From GCA-2733415 sp964276095 (GTDB lineage: Bacteria; Bacteroidota; Bacteroidia; Flavobacteriales; Flavobacteriaceae), in the NCBI GenBank assembly GCA_964276095.1, contig CAXYDR010000003.1, forward strand, positions 62,001 through 126,000: a stretch of 64,000 bases of DNA, given 5' to 3'. Shown one piece after another: positions 52,813 through 61,387 of this stretch. Numbering within the stretch: position 1 is the stretch's first letter; each line of letters starts with the position of its first letter. The translations under genes were made by a program, and so were the position numbers. Below the pieces are notes generated by a model. The model saw nothing but the letters and a program-made list of their open reading frames with translations. It did no database searches and was not told the origin of the DNA.

Positions 52813-54561
52813 TTAATCGATTAAGTGCTTAAAATAGTCGATTAACAGTGTGTCGTTTACTGTTCTTGGTGTAAACACCTCTAATAATTTTGGTGAATTA
52901 CTCTCTGTAAAAAAACTATCCAACTCATTTTTCAATACCCCTTTCTCCGAAGCGGACCTATATTCTATGCCATACATTTTACACAAATGTTCTGCAGTAA
53001 GCTTATGTGTAGTTTCAAAGTATGTTTCAAAATTCTTTGTGTTTTTATCTCCTGGTAATATTCTAAATATACCTCCTCCACTATTGTTTATTACAATAAT
53101 TCTAAAGTTGTTTGGGATATTAGTATTCCATAATGCATTCGAGTCATAAAAGAAACTTAAATCCCCTGTAATCAATAAATTTTGCTTATTTGATGCTGCT
53201 GCATGACCAATTGCCGTACTTGTAGAACCGTCAATACCACTCGTCCCTCTATTACAATACTGAACTACTTTAGGATTTGCATCAAATAATTGCACGTAAC
53301 GGATTGTTGAACTATTACTTAAGTGCAATATTAAATCATCAGGAAGTTTACTCAAAACTGTTTCAAATACTTTAAAGTCAGAAAACGGAAGCTTATTTAA
53401 ATACTCATTGTGCTTTTCTGCTCTTATACTTTTTACTGTCAACCATTTTTTTTGATACCCACTTTCAGTATTAACGTTATTTAAACAAAACTTTTTGAGA
53501 AAAGAATCTTCTGTCATTTTAAAATGATGTTTCAAACAAAAAAAAGTATCAAATGATTTATTTTCTCCAATATGATAATGACTCGTAGGTTTAAAGTTTC
53601 GTAAAAAAACTTTTATCTTTTTTGAAACGATCAAGCCTCCAATAGTCAATAGGATTTCTGGTTGCAATTCAGAAAATTCATTATCATTTAATGGCGCTAT
53701 TATCTTATCAATACCTGGGAAAAAATTTGGATGATGTGTGTTTGAAGTCGATTCAGTAAACACTATAGTAGCCGAATCATTTGCTAGGCAATTTAAAAAC
53801 TCTTGTTCTATTTTATTGGGAGGATTTACTCCTATCAAAACCATTCTTTTTTTAGCTGAATTCCAATCATCTAAAAAAACAGTGAAATTTTCTTGATCAA
53901 GTACTTCAATCTTATTTACTGGATTAATTACGGTAATTTCTTCAGTAAACCCATCCTGTATTTCATATAACGGCTCTGCAAAAGGTACATTGATATGCAC
54001 TGGTCCGTTTTTCTCAATTGCTATGTTTATAGCTTTATTTATTTGCTCTTGATTCTTATCTATTCTTGCCTCAGTAATACCTAATAACTTATCTTGAATA
54101 AAAGAAGGGATGCTTATTCCTCCTGAAAAACGTTCATTATTCTCCGCTATATCTTGTTTTAAATTAGCAGCATATAAAATATGATTTTCAAACACATTTT
54201 CCTGACGAATAGTTTGTCCGTCACCTACATCAATTAAATGTTTTGGTCTATCAGCAGAAATTACTACTAATGGTATTTTACTATAATATGCTTCTGCTAC
54301 TGCAGGATAGTAATTTAGTAATGCAGAACCTGATGTACATACAACTGCCACAGGTTGCTGTAGTTCTTGAGCCATCCCTAAAGCAAAGAAAGCTGCGCAT
54401 CGTTCATCAACTATACTATAAGTTTTAATTTCAGGATGTGAAGCAAAACCAATTGTTAGTGGAGCATTTCTACTACCTGGTGATATCACTACATGTAAGA
54501 TTCCTTTGGCCGCACACAATTGAATTACTTGCTGAGCTAATGGTATTTTTGGATAACTCAT
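52813..54561 (-). CDS. menD: SEPHCHC synthase MenD (menaquinone biosynthesis)
   Basis: This thiamine-diphosphate enzyme couples 2-oxoglutarate with isochorismate. It has 582 residues. The catalytic Glu lies in YSIVDERCAAFFALG near residue 55, and the C-terminal thiamine-binding motif GDLSFFYDSNALWN continues to IVINNSGGGIF. MenD specific segments SPGSRNAPLTIGFA and RGTSGIDGSTSTAIG are present. The gene start faces the candidate provirus boundary; no menF or other men gene precedes it, perhaps because the element integrated nearby. Confidence 0.95.
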   Translation of the reverse strand: MSYPKIPLAQQVIQLCAAKGILHVVISPGSRNAPLTIGFASHPEIKTYSIVDERCAAFFALGMAQELQQPVAVVCTSGSALLNYYPAVAEAYYSKIPLVVISADRPKHLIDVGDGQTIRQENVFENHILYAANLKQDIAENNERFSGGISIPSFIQDKLLGITEARIDKNQEQINKAINIAIEKNGPVHINVPFAEPLYEIQDGFTEEITVINPVNKIEVLDQENFTVFLDDWNSAKKRMVLIGVNPPNKIEQEFLNCLANDSATIVFTESTSNTHHPNFFPGIDKIIAPLNDNEFSELQPEILLTIGGLIVSKKIKVFLRNFKPTSHYHIGENKSFDTFFCLKHHFKMTEDSFLKKFCLNNVNTESGYQKKWLTVKSIRAEKHNEYLNKLPFSDFKVFETVLSKLPDDLILHLSNSSTIRYVQLFDANPKVVQYCNRGTSGIDGSTSTAIGHAAASNKQNLLITGDLSFFYDSNALWNTNIPNNFRIIVINNSGGGIFRILPGDKNTKNFETYFETTHKLTAEHLCKMYGIEYRSASEKGVLKNELDSFFTESNSPKLLEVFTPRTVNDTLLIDYFKHLID

Positions 54562-54662
54562 TACGTTTTAATTTTTTAACGATTGTTCAAACGGAATACT
54601 ATAAAAATCCAAAAACTCAATTATATCAACGCTTTCAAGATGGTTAATTTTATTGAGTGAAT

Positions 54663-54782
54663 TATAAGTGAATTTTAGCAATGTTTTCTATTTAAGAATA
54701 TGTTACAAATATCGTTATTTATTGTTATTTACAAAACAAAAAAAAGCTAATCAATTACGATTAGCTTTTTTATTCACTTATA
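54663..54782. repeat. 11-bp inverted repeat at the provirus left flank
   Basis: TATAAGTGAAT (54663-54673) and its exact reverse complement ATTCACTTATA (54772-54782) flank the terminator between menD and the element. They may be recombinase-binding arms of an attachment site, but no crossover core could be recognised. The rest of 54562-54791 is AT-rich with no gene. Confidence 0.35.
54741..54770. terminator. Terminator of the provirus minus-strand operon
   Basis: The arms AAAAAGCTAATC and GATTAGCTTTTT form a 12-bp perfect stem with a 6-nt loop and T-runs on both strands. It is placed to stop the viral transcript before menD. Confidence 0.85.
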
Positions 54783-54791
54783 GGTTAATTA

Positions 54792-57700
54792 CTACTCAAC
54801 AACCTCATAATTCAACGCTGTTGGTTGCTGTTGGTTTGGTGTTGGTTCGTTTTCTCTAACTAATGATTTTGTAAAGATGTTATACTTTAAACTATCCAGC
54901 GGTTTATTTTGATAACGGTTTTTATTAGCATACACAAACGAGTTTCTAAAATCAGCATCTTTTTCCATTTTCAAAATTACATCGCCATCAAATGCGCTTT
55001 TTGTTCCTCCACGCATAGTTCCTGAAGTGGTACGCTGGAAAATGGTAACAAACAATTTACTATCAAAACCTTTACGCAAATGTTTGTCAAAATCTACAGT
55101 TCTATCTTCTTCAGCAATTTTACTCCAACTATCAATAAAAATACAGTCGTAATGTGGTATTAATTCTGCTAAATCTTTATACCAGTTCGGTAACTCTCCA
55201 ATAGTATCTATTAAATGCTCATTTGATGGATTAATATACTCGGCTACTTTATCATTAAATAATTTACTTTCAGGATGTTCCTCCAATGAAACGAATAAAC
55301 ATTTATATCCTGAACTTGCAAATTCATTTAATAACTGAAATACAAAACGTGTTTTTCCAGCTCCTTGTTCAGCATCAATAGTAATTGCTAAACTATCTTT
55401 CGGTTTAATTTCTAATTCTCCAAGAAATTCAGATATATCGCCAGTAATATTATACTGTTGAATATCCTTTGCTGAAAACTTAGTATTGGTTAAATTCCTT
55501 ACTAACGGATTTTTACTTTTTGTTTTAGTAACCACTTTTTTAACTTCAACTGGAGTTGCCAATATTTCACTAGTAGGGATATCCGGAACGATTGTATTTG
55601 TTGGTTCAATTGCTATTACATTAGGTTCTACCACTTCATAATTTAATACTGGTTGTTGTGCTACACCAAATAATGCGGTTTGTCCGTTAGTATCAAATTT
55701 TACAGGTGGTAAAGTTGGTTTTGTTTCTACTGGTTTTGGTGGTTTAGGAGTTGGTGTTACTTCAGGAAACAATTTATTTGTTGCATAAATAGCAGCTCTT
55801 GTCAGTTGACGTTGCCACGCTGTATATTTTCTACTCCACTTGTAACCGTTCTTTTTTAGTTTTGTACGTATTTCATCAGTTGGTATTTCATCAAAAAATA
55901 ATCGTATTCTGTTATCTTCTGTATTGTATTCTACTGTACCTCCATCAAACGAGTACCCTCCTTGTGAAGCTTCAATTTCTTTTGTTCGTAATTCCTCGCC
56001 TTTAATACGCTTTTTTGCATCTAAAATCTTTTTTGATAAATAAGCAAACACAAGTTTTTCGCCATTTACTGCATCTTTGTATCTGTAATCACTCTCAAAC
56101 TTTCCAAAGGTTGGGTATGACGTTTTATAATGTTGCGCTATGCCACTTTCTAATAAAAACGCTTTACGTTCCTCTGCTGTTGATTTTTTAGCAATTAGAG
56201 TTTTATTGAATAGTTTAGAAATATCTCTTAACTTTTCTAAACTTTCTATTTTTTGTTCTAATAAAAAAACGGCTTCTTTTGATCCTGTTTTTATAGTTTG
56301 AACATTGTGTATTTTTTTTCTAATACTATTAATTCCTTTGTTCCAACCATCAACATAATTATTCATAGCTGTATCATAATAGCCACTCATTTTTGCGTGT
56401 TTTCTTACGTTAAATCCCGAACCGCCAGTAATTGCTGAACTAAAGGTATTTCCACGTGCTGAAATGTATTTATTTTTTAATTTTTTTACATAATTATAAA
56501 AACGCTCATATTCTGCATCCAAACTTTTGATATCAAAATCAAAATTAACGGATTCTTTTACTAAGGCTTCGTATTGCTCTGACAATTCAACACCCCAGTA
56601 TTTAATTTCTGATTTTGCACGCTCTTCTGGCCTAAAGGAAATCCAACTGTACGACTGATAAACAGTATTGTAATCAAAATCATTGTCATACGTTTTAGGA
56701 TCTCCAAAATTTACTATTGCAGAAACTTCATTGTCTACTGATGCTTTTTCTTCTTTTTTGGTGTTTTTTAGTGCTTTTTCTAGCCCTTTCAAATACTTAG
56801 CCACTCCATTTTCGTCAGGTTGTAAAATAAAATCGGCTGCTTTTTGTGCTTGTGTAGATGCTTTAAAAATAAAGCGATTATCTTCTTTTAATATTTTCAA
56901 TAATACATTGTGCCATGACTTAATATAAGCTGCACCATTACGCAAAGTATGATGTAATATACCAGCGTTTGAACTTAAAAAAGAAGCTCCAATTTCAGCT
57001 ATCAACTCTTCAAAAGCATAATCTTTATCTCCAAATTTCGCACCCTTTTTTCTATCTAAACGCTCTTTACTTCCTGTTGCGTGTATGTGTTCATGAAACA
57101 ATACGGTGTAGTATGCTTCAGAATAATCAAAATGCTTAATATTTGGTATTTCAACAGTATCAGATTTTCGGTTGTATAATGGTTGTTTTCCTTTTATAAT
57201 CAGCTTTGGTGCTGGAGTAGGAAAGTTTTTAATTATAGCATCTGCACCATCAATTAACGTGTTTTTCTTAGACACTCCTTTTTTAACATATCCAACAATT
57301 GTAGTTGTTGCTAATTCAAAATCAATACCTGTAATATCTTTACCATTAAAAACATTGTAGTACTTTAAAATTGGTAATTCATTATAAAATACATCTTGTT
57401 TACTGAATCCCTTATTTTTTAAATAAGTGTTCATTTTTTTAATATCGTAAGTACCGTAATCAATATTTTTATCAATGTTTTTATAGGTATACAAAACAGT
57501 ATAATAAATTGCCTGATCTGCGGTTGTACCCTTTTTTATTTTACCACCTAGTTTTTCAATTTGTTTGAATGTTAAGTAATATGGATTTTCTAATAACGAG
57601 CCATCGCCATACATATACTCTAGGTCAGAACCTAAAATTAATTGGTTTACACTTCTATACGGTTTTTTAGTAATGAAATTTATTGCCAAACGATACCCCT

Positions 57701-58064
57701 CAACTGCTTCAGCATTAAACGGTTTTTTCCATTTTTCAGCAGTTTCTAAGTTCTTGATAATCTTATCCGTTACCATCTGATAAATATTATCAGCAGAAAC
57801 AGCTTTGTTTAACCCTGTAAACGATTCTTCAGGATCAGCAATACATTCCAAACAACCCAATAAACTAGCTGGTACAGTTTCTATACCTTGATTTGCTACA
57901 TCAATATCAAACTTTTTTACAGTTTCATTATTGGTTAACAAACTGGTTAATTTACTTGATAAATAATTTTGTTCATCATTTTGTAAATCTGTTGCTAATT
58001 GTTGTAAATCTTTACGGATGATTACGCCACTTAAAGCGTTGTATTTCTGTACTGATGCTAACAT
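54792..58064 (-). CDS. Polyvalent protein: zincin metallopeptidase, viral middle domains, RecA-type ATPase
   Basis: This 1090-residue protein is a fusion. The N-terminal third holds an ArdC/MPTase-PolyVal-like zincin with HEHIHATG near residue 322 and the third ligand in EELIAEIG near 353. The middle (about 460-780) is helical and then contains the block RLFFDEIPTDEIRTKLKKNG and KWSRKYTAWQRQLTRAA, frequent in mobile-element polyvalent proteins. The C-terminal part (about 885-1080) is a RecA/DnaB-like ATPase: Walker A DAEQGAGKTR near 900, Walker B CIFIDSW near 975. The peptide LNYEVVE occurs internally (near 810) and as the last seven residues. Polyvalent proteins are thought to enter the host with viral or plasmid DNA. 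It is the last gene of the operon. Confidence 0.8.
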   Translation of the reverse strand: MLASVQKYNALSGVIIRKDLQQLATDLQNDEQNYLSSKLTSLLTNNETVKKFDIDVANQGIETVPASLLGCLECIADPEESFTGLNKAVSADNIYQMVTDKIIKNLETAEKWKKPFNAEAVEGYRLAINFITKKPYRSVNQLILGSDLEYMYGDGSLLENPYYLTFKQIEKLGGKIKKGTTADQAIYYTVLYTYKNIDKNIDYGTYDIKKMNTYLKNKGFSKQDVFYNELPILKYYNVFNGKDITGIDFELATTTIVGYVKKGVSKKNTLIDGADAIIKNFPTPAPKLIIKGKQPLYNRKSDTVEIPNIKHFDYSEAYYTVLFHEHIHATGSKERLDRKKGAKFGDKDYAFEELIAEIGASFLSSNAGILHHTLRNGAAYIKSWHNVLLKILKEDNRFIFKASTQAQKAADFILQPDENGVAKYLKGLEKALKNTKKEEKASVDNEVSAIVNFGDPKTYDNDFDYNTVYQSYSWISFRPEERAKSEIKYWGVELSEQYEALVKESVNFDFDIKSLDAEYERFYNYVKKLKNKYISARGNTFSSAITGGSGFNVRKHAKMSGYYDTAMNNYVDGWNKGINSIRKKIHNVQTIKTGSKEAVFLLEQKIESLEKLRDISKLFNKTLIAKKSTAEERKAFLLESGIAQHYKTSYPTFGKFESDYRYKDAVNGEKLVFAYLSKKILDAKKRIKGEELRTKEIEASQGGYSFDGGTVEYNTEDNRIRLFFDEIPTDEIRTKLKKNGYKWSRKYTAWQRQLTRAAIYATNKLFPEVTPTPKPPKPVETKPTLPPVKFDTNGQTALFGVAQQPVLNYEVVEPNVIAIEPTNTIVPDIPTSEILATPVEVKKVVTKTKSKNPLVRNLTNTKFSAKDIQQYNITGDISEFLGELEIKPKDSLAITIDAEQGAGKTRFVFQLLNEFASSGYKCLFVSLEEHPESKLFNDKVAEYINPSNEHLIDTIGELPNWYKDLAELIPHYDCIFIDSWSKIAEEDRTVDFDKHLRKGFDSKLFVTIFQRTTSGTMRGGTKSAFDGDVILKMEKDADFRNSFVYANKNRYQNKPLDSLKYNIFTKSLVRENEPTPNQQQPTALNYEVVE

Positions 58065-58068
58065 ATAT

Positions 58069-58527
58069 TTATATAGTGTAAGTAGTGTTTAACGCTTTAA
58101 TTTCGGCTTTTACCTGTATGTTTTGTGAGTTAATTAGTAACGATAAAAACACATCAGGACTTATGGGTACAATTACTGGAATTTCAGGAGTAGTAAGTAT
58201 TTTTCCAGCTGGCAACTGAATATTTGATATTTCAGGATATGCAGTGCCAATAAATTTACCGTTCTCGGTATAAAAAAAAAGCTTATTTAATGCAATGTAG
58301 CTATTAGTGTCTACCCCTAAATCGGTTGTAGTTGGGTTAGTTATAGTAAGTATCACATTTGCTTTTAACTCCTTATTAGCTATTTTTAACTCTCTAATAC
58401 CAGCTAATTTTATTTTTAGCTGCTTAAAAATAATTTCATATTCAGCAAGTAGGGTTTTTACCTTTTCTTTTGATAAAAAAAAAGCTGAAGCAACTAGTAA
58501 CGAGGAAATGATGATGGCTTTTTTCAT
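58069..58527 (-). CDS. LEA type 2-like viral protein with N-terminal membrane helix
   Basis: This 152-residue protein has a hydrophobic N-terminus (about 3-20, AIIISSLLVASAFFLS), a short helix, and a beta-sandwich resembling LEA14/WHy: ANVILTITNPTTTDLGVDTN, then IQLPAGKILTTPEIPVIVP. A chromosomal LEA lipoprotein with the same length lies at 26387-26845. It might be a virion membrane protein or a host-like domain acquired by the element. Moderate confidence in the fold. Confidence 0.6.
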   Translation of the reverse strand: MKKAIIISSLLVASAFFLSKEKVKTLLAEYEIIFKQLKIKLAGIRELKIANKELKANVILTITNPTTTDLGVDTNSYIALNKLFFYTENGKFIGTAYPEISNIQLPAGKILTTPEIPVIVPISPDVFLSLLINSQNIQVKAEIKALNTTYTI

Positions 58528-58533
58528 GTTATT

Positions 58534-59007
58534 TTACTGTTGAGTTATTTTATGTTTTCTTCCAAAATTCCTACGCCACCAATTAGGCTGTTTTTCTTCT
58601 TCTTTTGGTATTAGTATTATTGGTTGATCTGTTTTTATTGGCACACTTACTAACGGTATTACATCAACTGTATTTGTTTTTACTATTGATAAATTGGCTC
58701 TAGTTTTGGGAACGAAATTTAAGGCGCTACCATCCTTTACTTTTGTATCAGAAATGTAATTAGCTACTTGTATTCGTTCCTGAACTGCAAGATGGATTAT
58801 TGTATTTTGTAAAGTGTCCGTAACTGTTTGCAACTGCTCGTAACTTGCTGTTAATTGCTGAAATTGTCCTTTAGTAAAATTGGTGTCTTTCCTAAGTGAT
58901 TTTATTTGATCGTTACGTAAGGAATAACCAAAGTAAAAACCAATCCCTACAGCAATTAATGCAGTAAGGATTTTACGTAAAATAGGGCTTGTGAGAATTG
59001 ATAGCAT
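58534..59007 (-). CDS. Single-pass membrane protein, spanin-like
   Basis: This 157-residue protein has an N-terminal helix (about 11-30, KILTALIAVGIGFYFGYSL), a periplasmic coiled coil (about 32-80) and a Pro/Ile-rich then basic tail (PNWWRRNFGRKHK). This is the topology of an i-spanin (Rz) or of a virion membrane spike base. It overlaps nothing and is 3 nt from the preceding holin-like gene. Confidence 0.5.
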   Translation of the reverse strand: MLSILTSPILRKILTALIAVGIGFYFGYSLRNDQIKSLRKDTNFTKGQFQQLTASYEQLQTVTDTLQNTIIHLAVQERIQVANYISDTKVKDGSALNFVPKTRANLSIVKTNTVDVIPLVSVPIKTDQPIILIPKEEEKQPNWWRRNFGRKHKITQQ

Positions 59008-59010
59008 AGT

Positions 59011-59298
59011 TTAATGTTTTACTGTACATTGGTTTTTATAGTCTTCAAAGGCTTTTTTCTGCTCTTCTATTTTGGTGTTAAGCGTATCAACTTCTTTTTC
59101 AAGCCTTTTAATGATATCCATACTATTATTAACAAACGTATCGTAAGCAAGTTGCATTGATTGCAATGCTCCAGCTTCTTGATGTGATAATTCTACTTTG
59201 CGCTTTTTACGCTCCTGGAAATATGCGAGCAATCCTCCAGCTCCAAATAAATAAGGAGCTATTCGTGTTATGATATCAAATAAATCTTGTAATTCCAT
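59011..59298 (-). CDS. Holin-like small membrane protein
   Basis: This 95-residue protein starts MELQDLFDIITRIAPYLFGA, giving one N-terminal membrane helix (about 10-27), then a basic stretch (FQERKKRKVEL) and a coiled-coil tail (about 50-90). Its size and its position beside a spanin-like gene and two genes from DUF1353 fit a holin, but no family motif is visible. Confidence 0.45.
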   Translation of the reverse strand: MELQDLFDIITRIAPYLFGAGGLLAYFQERKKRKVELSHQEAGALQSMQLAYDTFVNNSMDIIKRLEKEVDTLNTKIEEQKKAFEDYKNQCTVKH

Positions 59299-59324
59299 TA
59301 GTTAGTTTTTAAGGGGTTGAGTTA

Positions 59325-59771
59325 TTAATTAGTTTTCCATGCTTTTGCTCCGAATAATCGAACACCATAAAAGCGTGTGTAATTGTCTATTTTTTTAATT
59401 GATATTTTATTAGTTCCGTTCATGGCTTTACTCCATAATAACATTTCAGTATCAGTAAATTTTCTAGGATCAGTCATTGAGTTTAACCAGGTTATCCAAA
59501 ACCAATTTTGATACAAATAATCATGTATTAAAGCTCCAATTATAAAATTCCCATCAGGCGGTAATACAGCCCATAAAAAACGTGGTACACTTGATAAATC
59601 CCATGTAAAACCTCTAGGGATAGTAATAACTATTTCGTTAGATAATTCAACTCTAATTGATTTATATAAACGGTAAGTGTGCCATTTTTTACCAACAATA
59701 ATTCTACTAACTATTACTGGATTAAATAGCTTGCTTTCTTTGTATATATTATCTAATGTGTAGGTTTTCAT
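59325..59771 (-). CDS. DUF1353 phage protein
   Basis: This 148-residue protein has the DUF1353 signature: GFTWDLSSVPRFLWAVLPPDG, then ALIHDYLYQ and a later Asp-Phe pair (FTDTEMLLWSKAM). DUF1353 proteins are common in phages and virus-like elements close to lysis genes, with unknown activity; the conserved HD and TD-like residues suggest metal binding. It lies 26 nt upstream of the holin-like gene. Confidence 0.82.
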   Translation of the reverse strand: MKTYTLDNIYKESKLFNPVIVSRIIVGKKWHTYRLYKSIRVELSNEIVITIPRGFTWDLSSVPRFLWAVLPPDGNFIIGALIHDYLYQNWFWITWLNSMTDPRKFTDTEMLLWSKAMNGTNKISIKKIDNYTRFYGVRLFGAKAWKTN

Positions 59772-59773
59772 TA

Positions 59774-60274
59774 TTAAGCAGTATAATTGTCTTTAATATA
59801 TGTTTCAACTTCAGCACGTATTTTCTCTAAATAAGGCTGCACGTATGGATAGGGTGCAGCTATTAAATTAATTTCATCTAGTGCGCTTTTCCATTGTCCC
59901 TCGTTAAGTATAAAAAAAACTATTGTTAATGCAGCTCCTACCTCTTTAGCTTCTGTTTCTGTTAAGCGTTTAAATATTAAAAACTCTCCAGCTAAGGATC
60001 GTTGAAATTGTTTTGAATAGGCTTTTCCTTTGCTTTCGTGCATATCGTAAGCACTATCAATACTTTTTTTTGCTTGTTCAATAAAATCCGCTTGTGTAGC
60101 TCCCTCAATCCATTCATTATTTACATAAAGTGGAGTTAAAAATCCTTTATCACATAGCGGTGCTAATTCCCATTTAGAAACTAGTACCCCATTTATTACT
60201 GAATTTTGGTTTTCTTCTAACCACAATAAAGGATAGTTCGCTATTGGGTGTGTTTTTACTATTCTTGTTTTCAT
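59774..60274 (-). CDS. Uncharacterised viral protein
   Basis: This 166-residue soluble protein is mostly helical, with a hydrophobic segment near 118-130 (GAALTIVFFIL) that could be buried or membrane-associated. I do not recognise a family. It is separated by 1-2 nt from its neighbours and so is an integral member of the viral operon. Confidence 0.6.
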   Translation of the reverse strand: MKTRIVKTHPIANYPLLWLEENQNSVINGVLVSKWELAPLCDKGFLTPLYVNNEWIEGATQADFIEQAKKSIDSAYDMHESKGKAYSKQFQRSLAGEFLIFKRLTETEAKEVGAALTIVFFILNEGQWKSALDEINLIAAPYPYVQPYLEKIRAEVETYIKDNYTA

Positions 60275-60275
60275 A

Positions 60276-60740
60276 TTAAAAAATTTCTATTAGATCAAAA
60301 AACACTCTTGCTTCTACATACGATGGACTAGCATCAGGACGTTTTATAAATAAATGCAAAAAGTCGCCAGCTTCAATTTCAATATCTGAAACAATACTAC
60401 GTTCAGAACTTGTACCACTTATAGTTTTATGATATACTTTTATAGGTGTTGTACACAAAACATCTGTTTTATATAAACAATACTCTACATTTGGCTCATT
60501 TAACTGTCCGTAAAAATTATGCAACTTGCAATTAAATGGAGCTTGGTATACTTTTGTATATTGATTAGGACTAATCAAATTAACATCTGATCCTCTAGCA
60601 TAATCAAAATGTAAAGAAGCTGGGAATATATCCTGTCCGAAAAACTCAGGTATTGCTCTTCCGTAAACTCTAAACCCCTCATTATACCATTGCGAAATCC
60701 TAGCTATGCGTTTTGATTTTGATTTTACTCCTATTCCCAT
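60276..60740 (-). CDS. Beta-rich viral protein, possible minor capsid or spike
   Basis: This 154-residue protein is taken from the ATG at 60738-60740 (MGIGVKSKSKRIARISQWYN). A longer start at 60788 would overlap the muramidase gene by 47 bp and adds only a hydrophobic stretch, so it is rejected. The body is a run of short beta strands with Gly/Asp/Pro turns (EAGDFLHLFIKRPDASPS), consistent with a jelly-roll or spike domain. There is no membrane segment. This is a structural-protein guess. Confidence 0.55.
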   Translation of the reverse strand: MGIGVKSKSKRIARISQWYNEGFRVYGRAIPEFFGQDIFPASLHFDYARGSDVNLISPNQYTKVYQAPFNCKLHNFYGQLNEPNVEYCLYKTDVLCTTPIKVYHKTISGTSSERSIVSDIEIEAGDFLHLFIKRPDASPSYVEARVFFDLIEIF

Positions 60741-60741
60741 A

Positions 60742-61386
60742 TTAGTTTGCTGAATTGTTAGTTGAAGAAATAAGAAGAGTAGCGGCAATCGCTACCATCA
60801 AAAAACCCAAGCCTATGGGTTTTTTGTAGCGTAACGCCATTTGTACACTATCCTCATAAAACGGTTTTAAGCGGTTTAGCCAACCTCTTATAAACTCAGG
60901 GTATTGTGCTGCTAAACTGTTATAAAATTGCTCTCTAGCTATTACTATTGCGCTTTGTAGCTTTATTTGATCTACACTATTAATAGCTGCTATTGTCATG
61001 TTTCCAATTGCACCATCAACTTCTAAATTTTTACTAAACGAATTTTTTAAAACTGTTTGCACTATTTTAGCAGCTCCACCAGTACCAGCATTTACACCAT
61101 GATCCACCAATACATTTGCTACCTCTTGGGTTTTCATGTTATCGGCTTTTAATTTATCCCAATAATTACGTTTGTAAATTGCATTAGCTGTTACTGTTGT
61201 AATTGCTCGCATATCGGCTTCGCTTGGTGGATAACCTAAATATGTTTCATAAACTGGTGCAGAAACACCTTTATTTGTTCCTACTAATTGCCCTAATGAA
61301 TTTAGGTTTCCTGTATCAGTTGGTAACTTTTGATATCCTCCCTCAGCTAAATGCACTAACGGTATAAATAATTTAAAATTAGCCAT
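60742..61386 (-). CDS. GH108-type N-acetylmuramidase with C-terminal membrane anchor
   Basis: This 214-residue enzyme has a GH108/TtsA-like muramidase domain (about 5-90): the catalytic Glu in HLAEGGYQKLPTDTGN, then NSLGQLVGTNKGVSAPVYETY and the helical YWDKLKADNM and VLVDHGVNAGTGGAAKIVQ. A peptidoglycan-binding-like domain follows (about 100-160) and a C-terminal membrane helix (about 187-207, GLGFLMVAIAATLLIS). Phage endolysins rarely carry such an anchor, whereas virion-membrane lytic enzymes do. It is followed at 1 nt by the beta-rich gene. Confidence 0.88.
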   Translation of the reverse strand: MANFKLFIPLVHLAEGGYQKLPTDTGNLNSLGQLVGTNKGVSAPVYETYLGYPPSEADMRAITTVTANAIYKRNYWDKLKADNMKTQEVANVLVDHGVNAGTGGAAKIVQTVLKNSFSKNLEVDGAIGNMTIAAINSVDQIKLQSAIVIAREQFYNSLAAQYPEFIRGWLNRLKPFYEDSVQMALRYKKPIGLGFLMVAIAATLLISSTNNSAN

Positions 61387-61387
61387 A

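Noticed and set aside
54243..54859. Three short plus-strand frames opposite menD and the flank
   Set aside because: Two lie over or across menD; all have low-complexity Leu/Tyr/Gln content and no motif. They are complements of coding or terminator sequence.
60741..60788. Upstream start of the beta-rich viral protein giving a hydrophobic N-terminus
   Set aside because: It would overlap the muramidase gene by 47 bp; the ATG at 60740 gives the usual 1-nt spacing.
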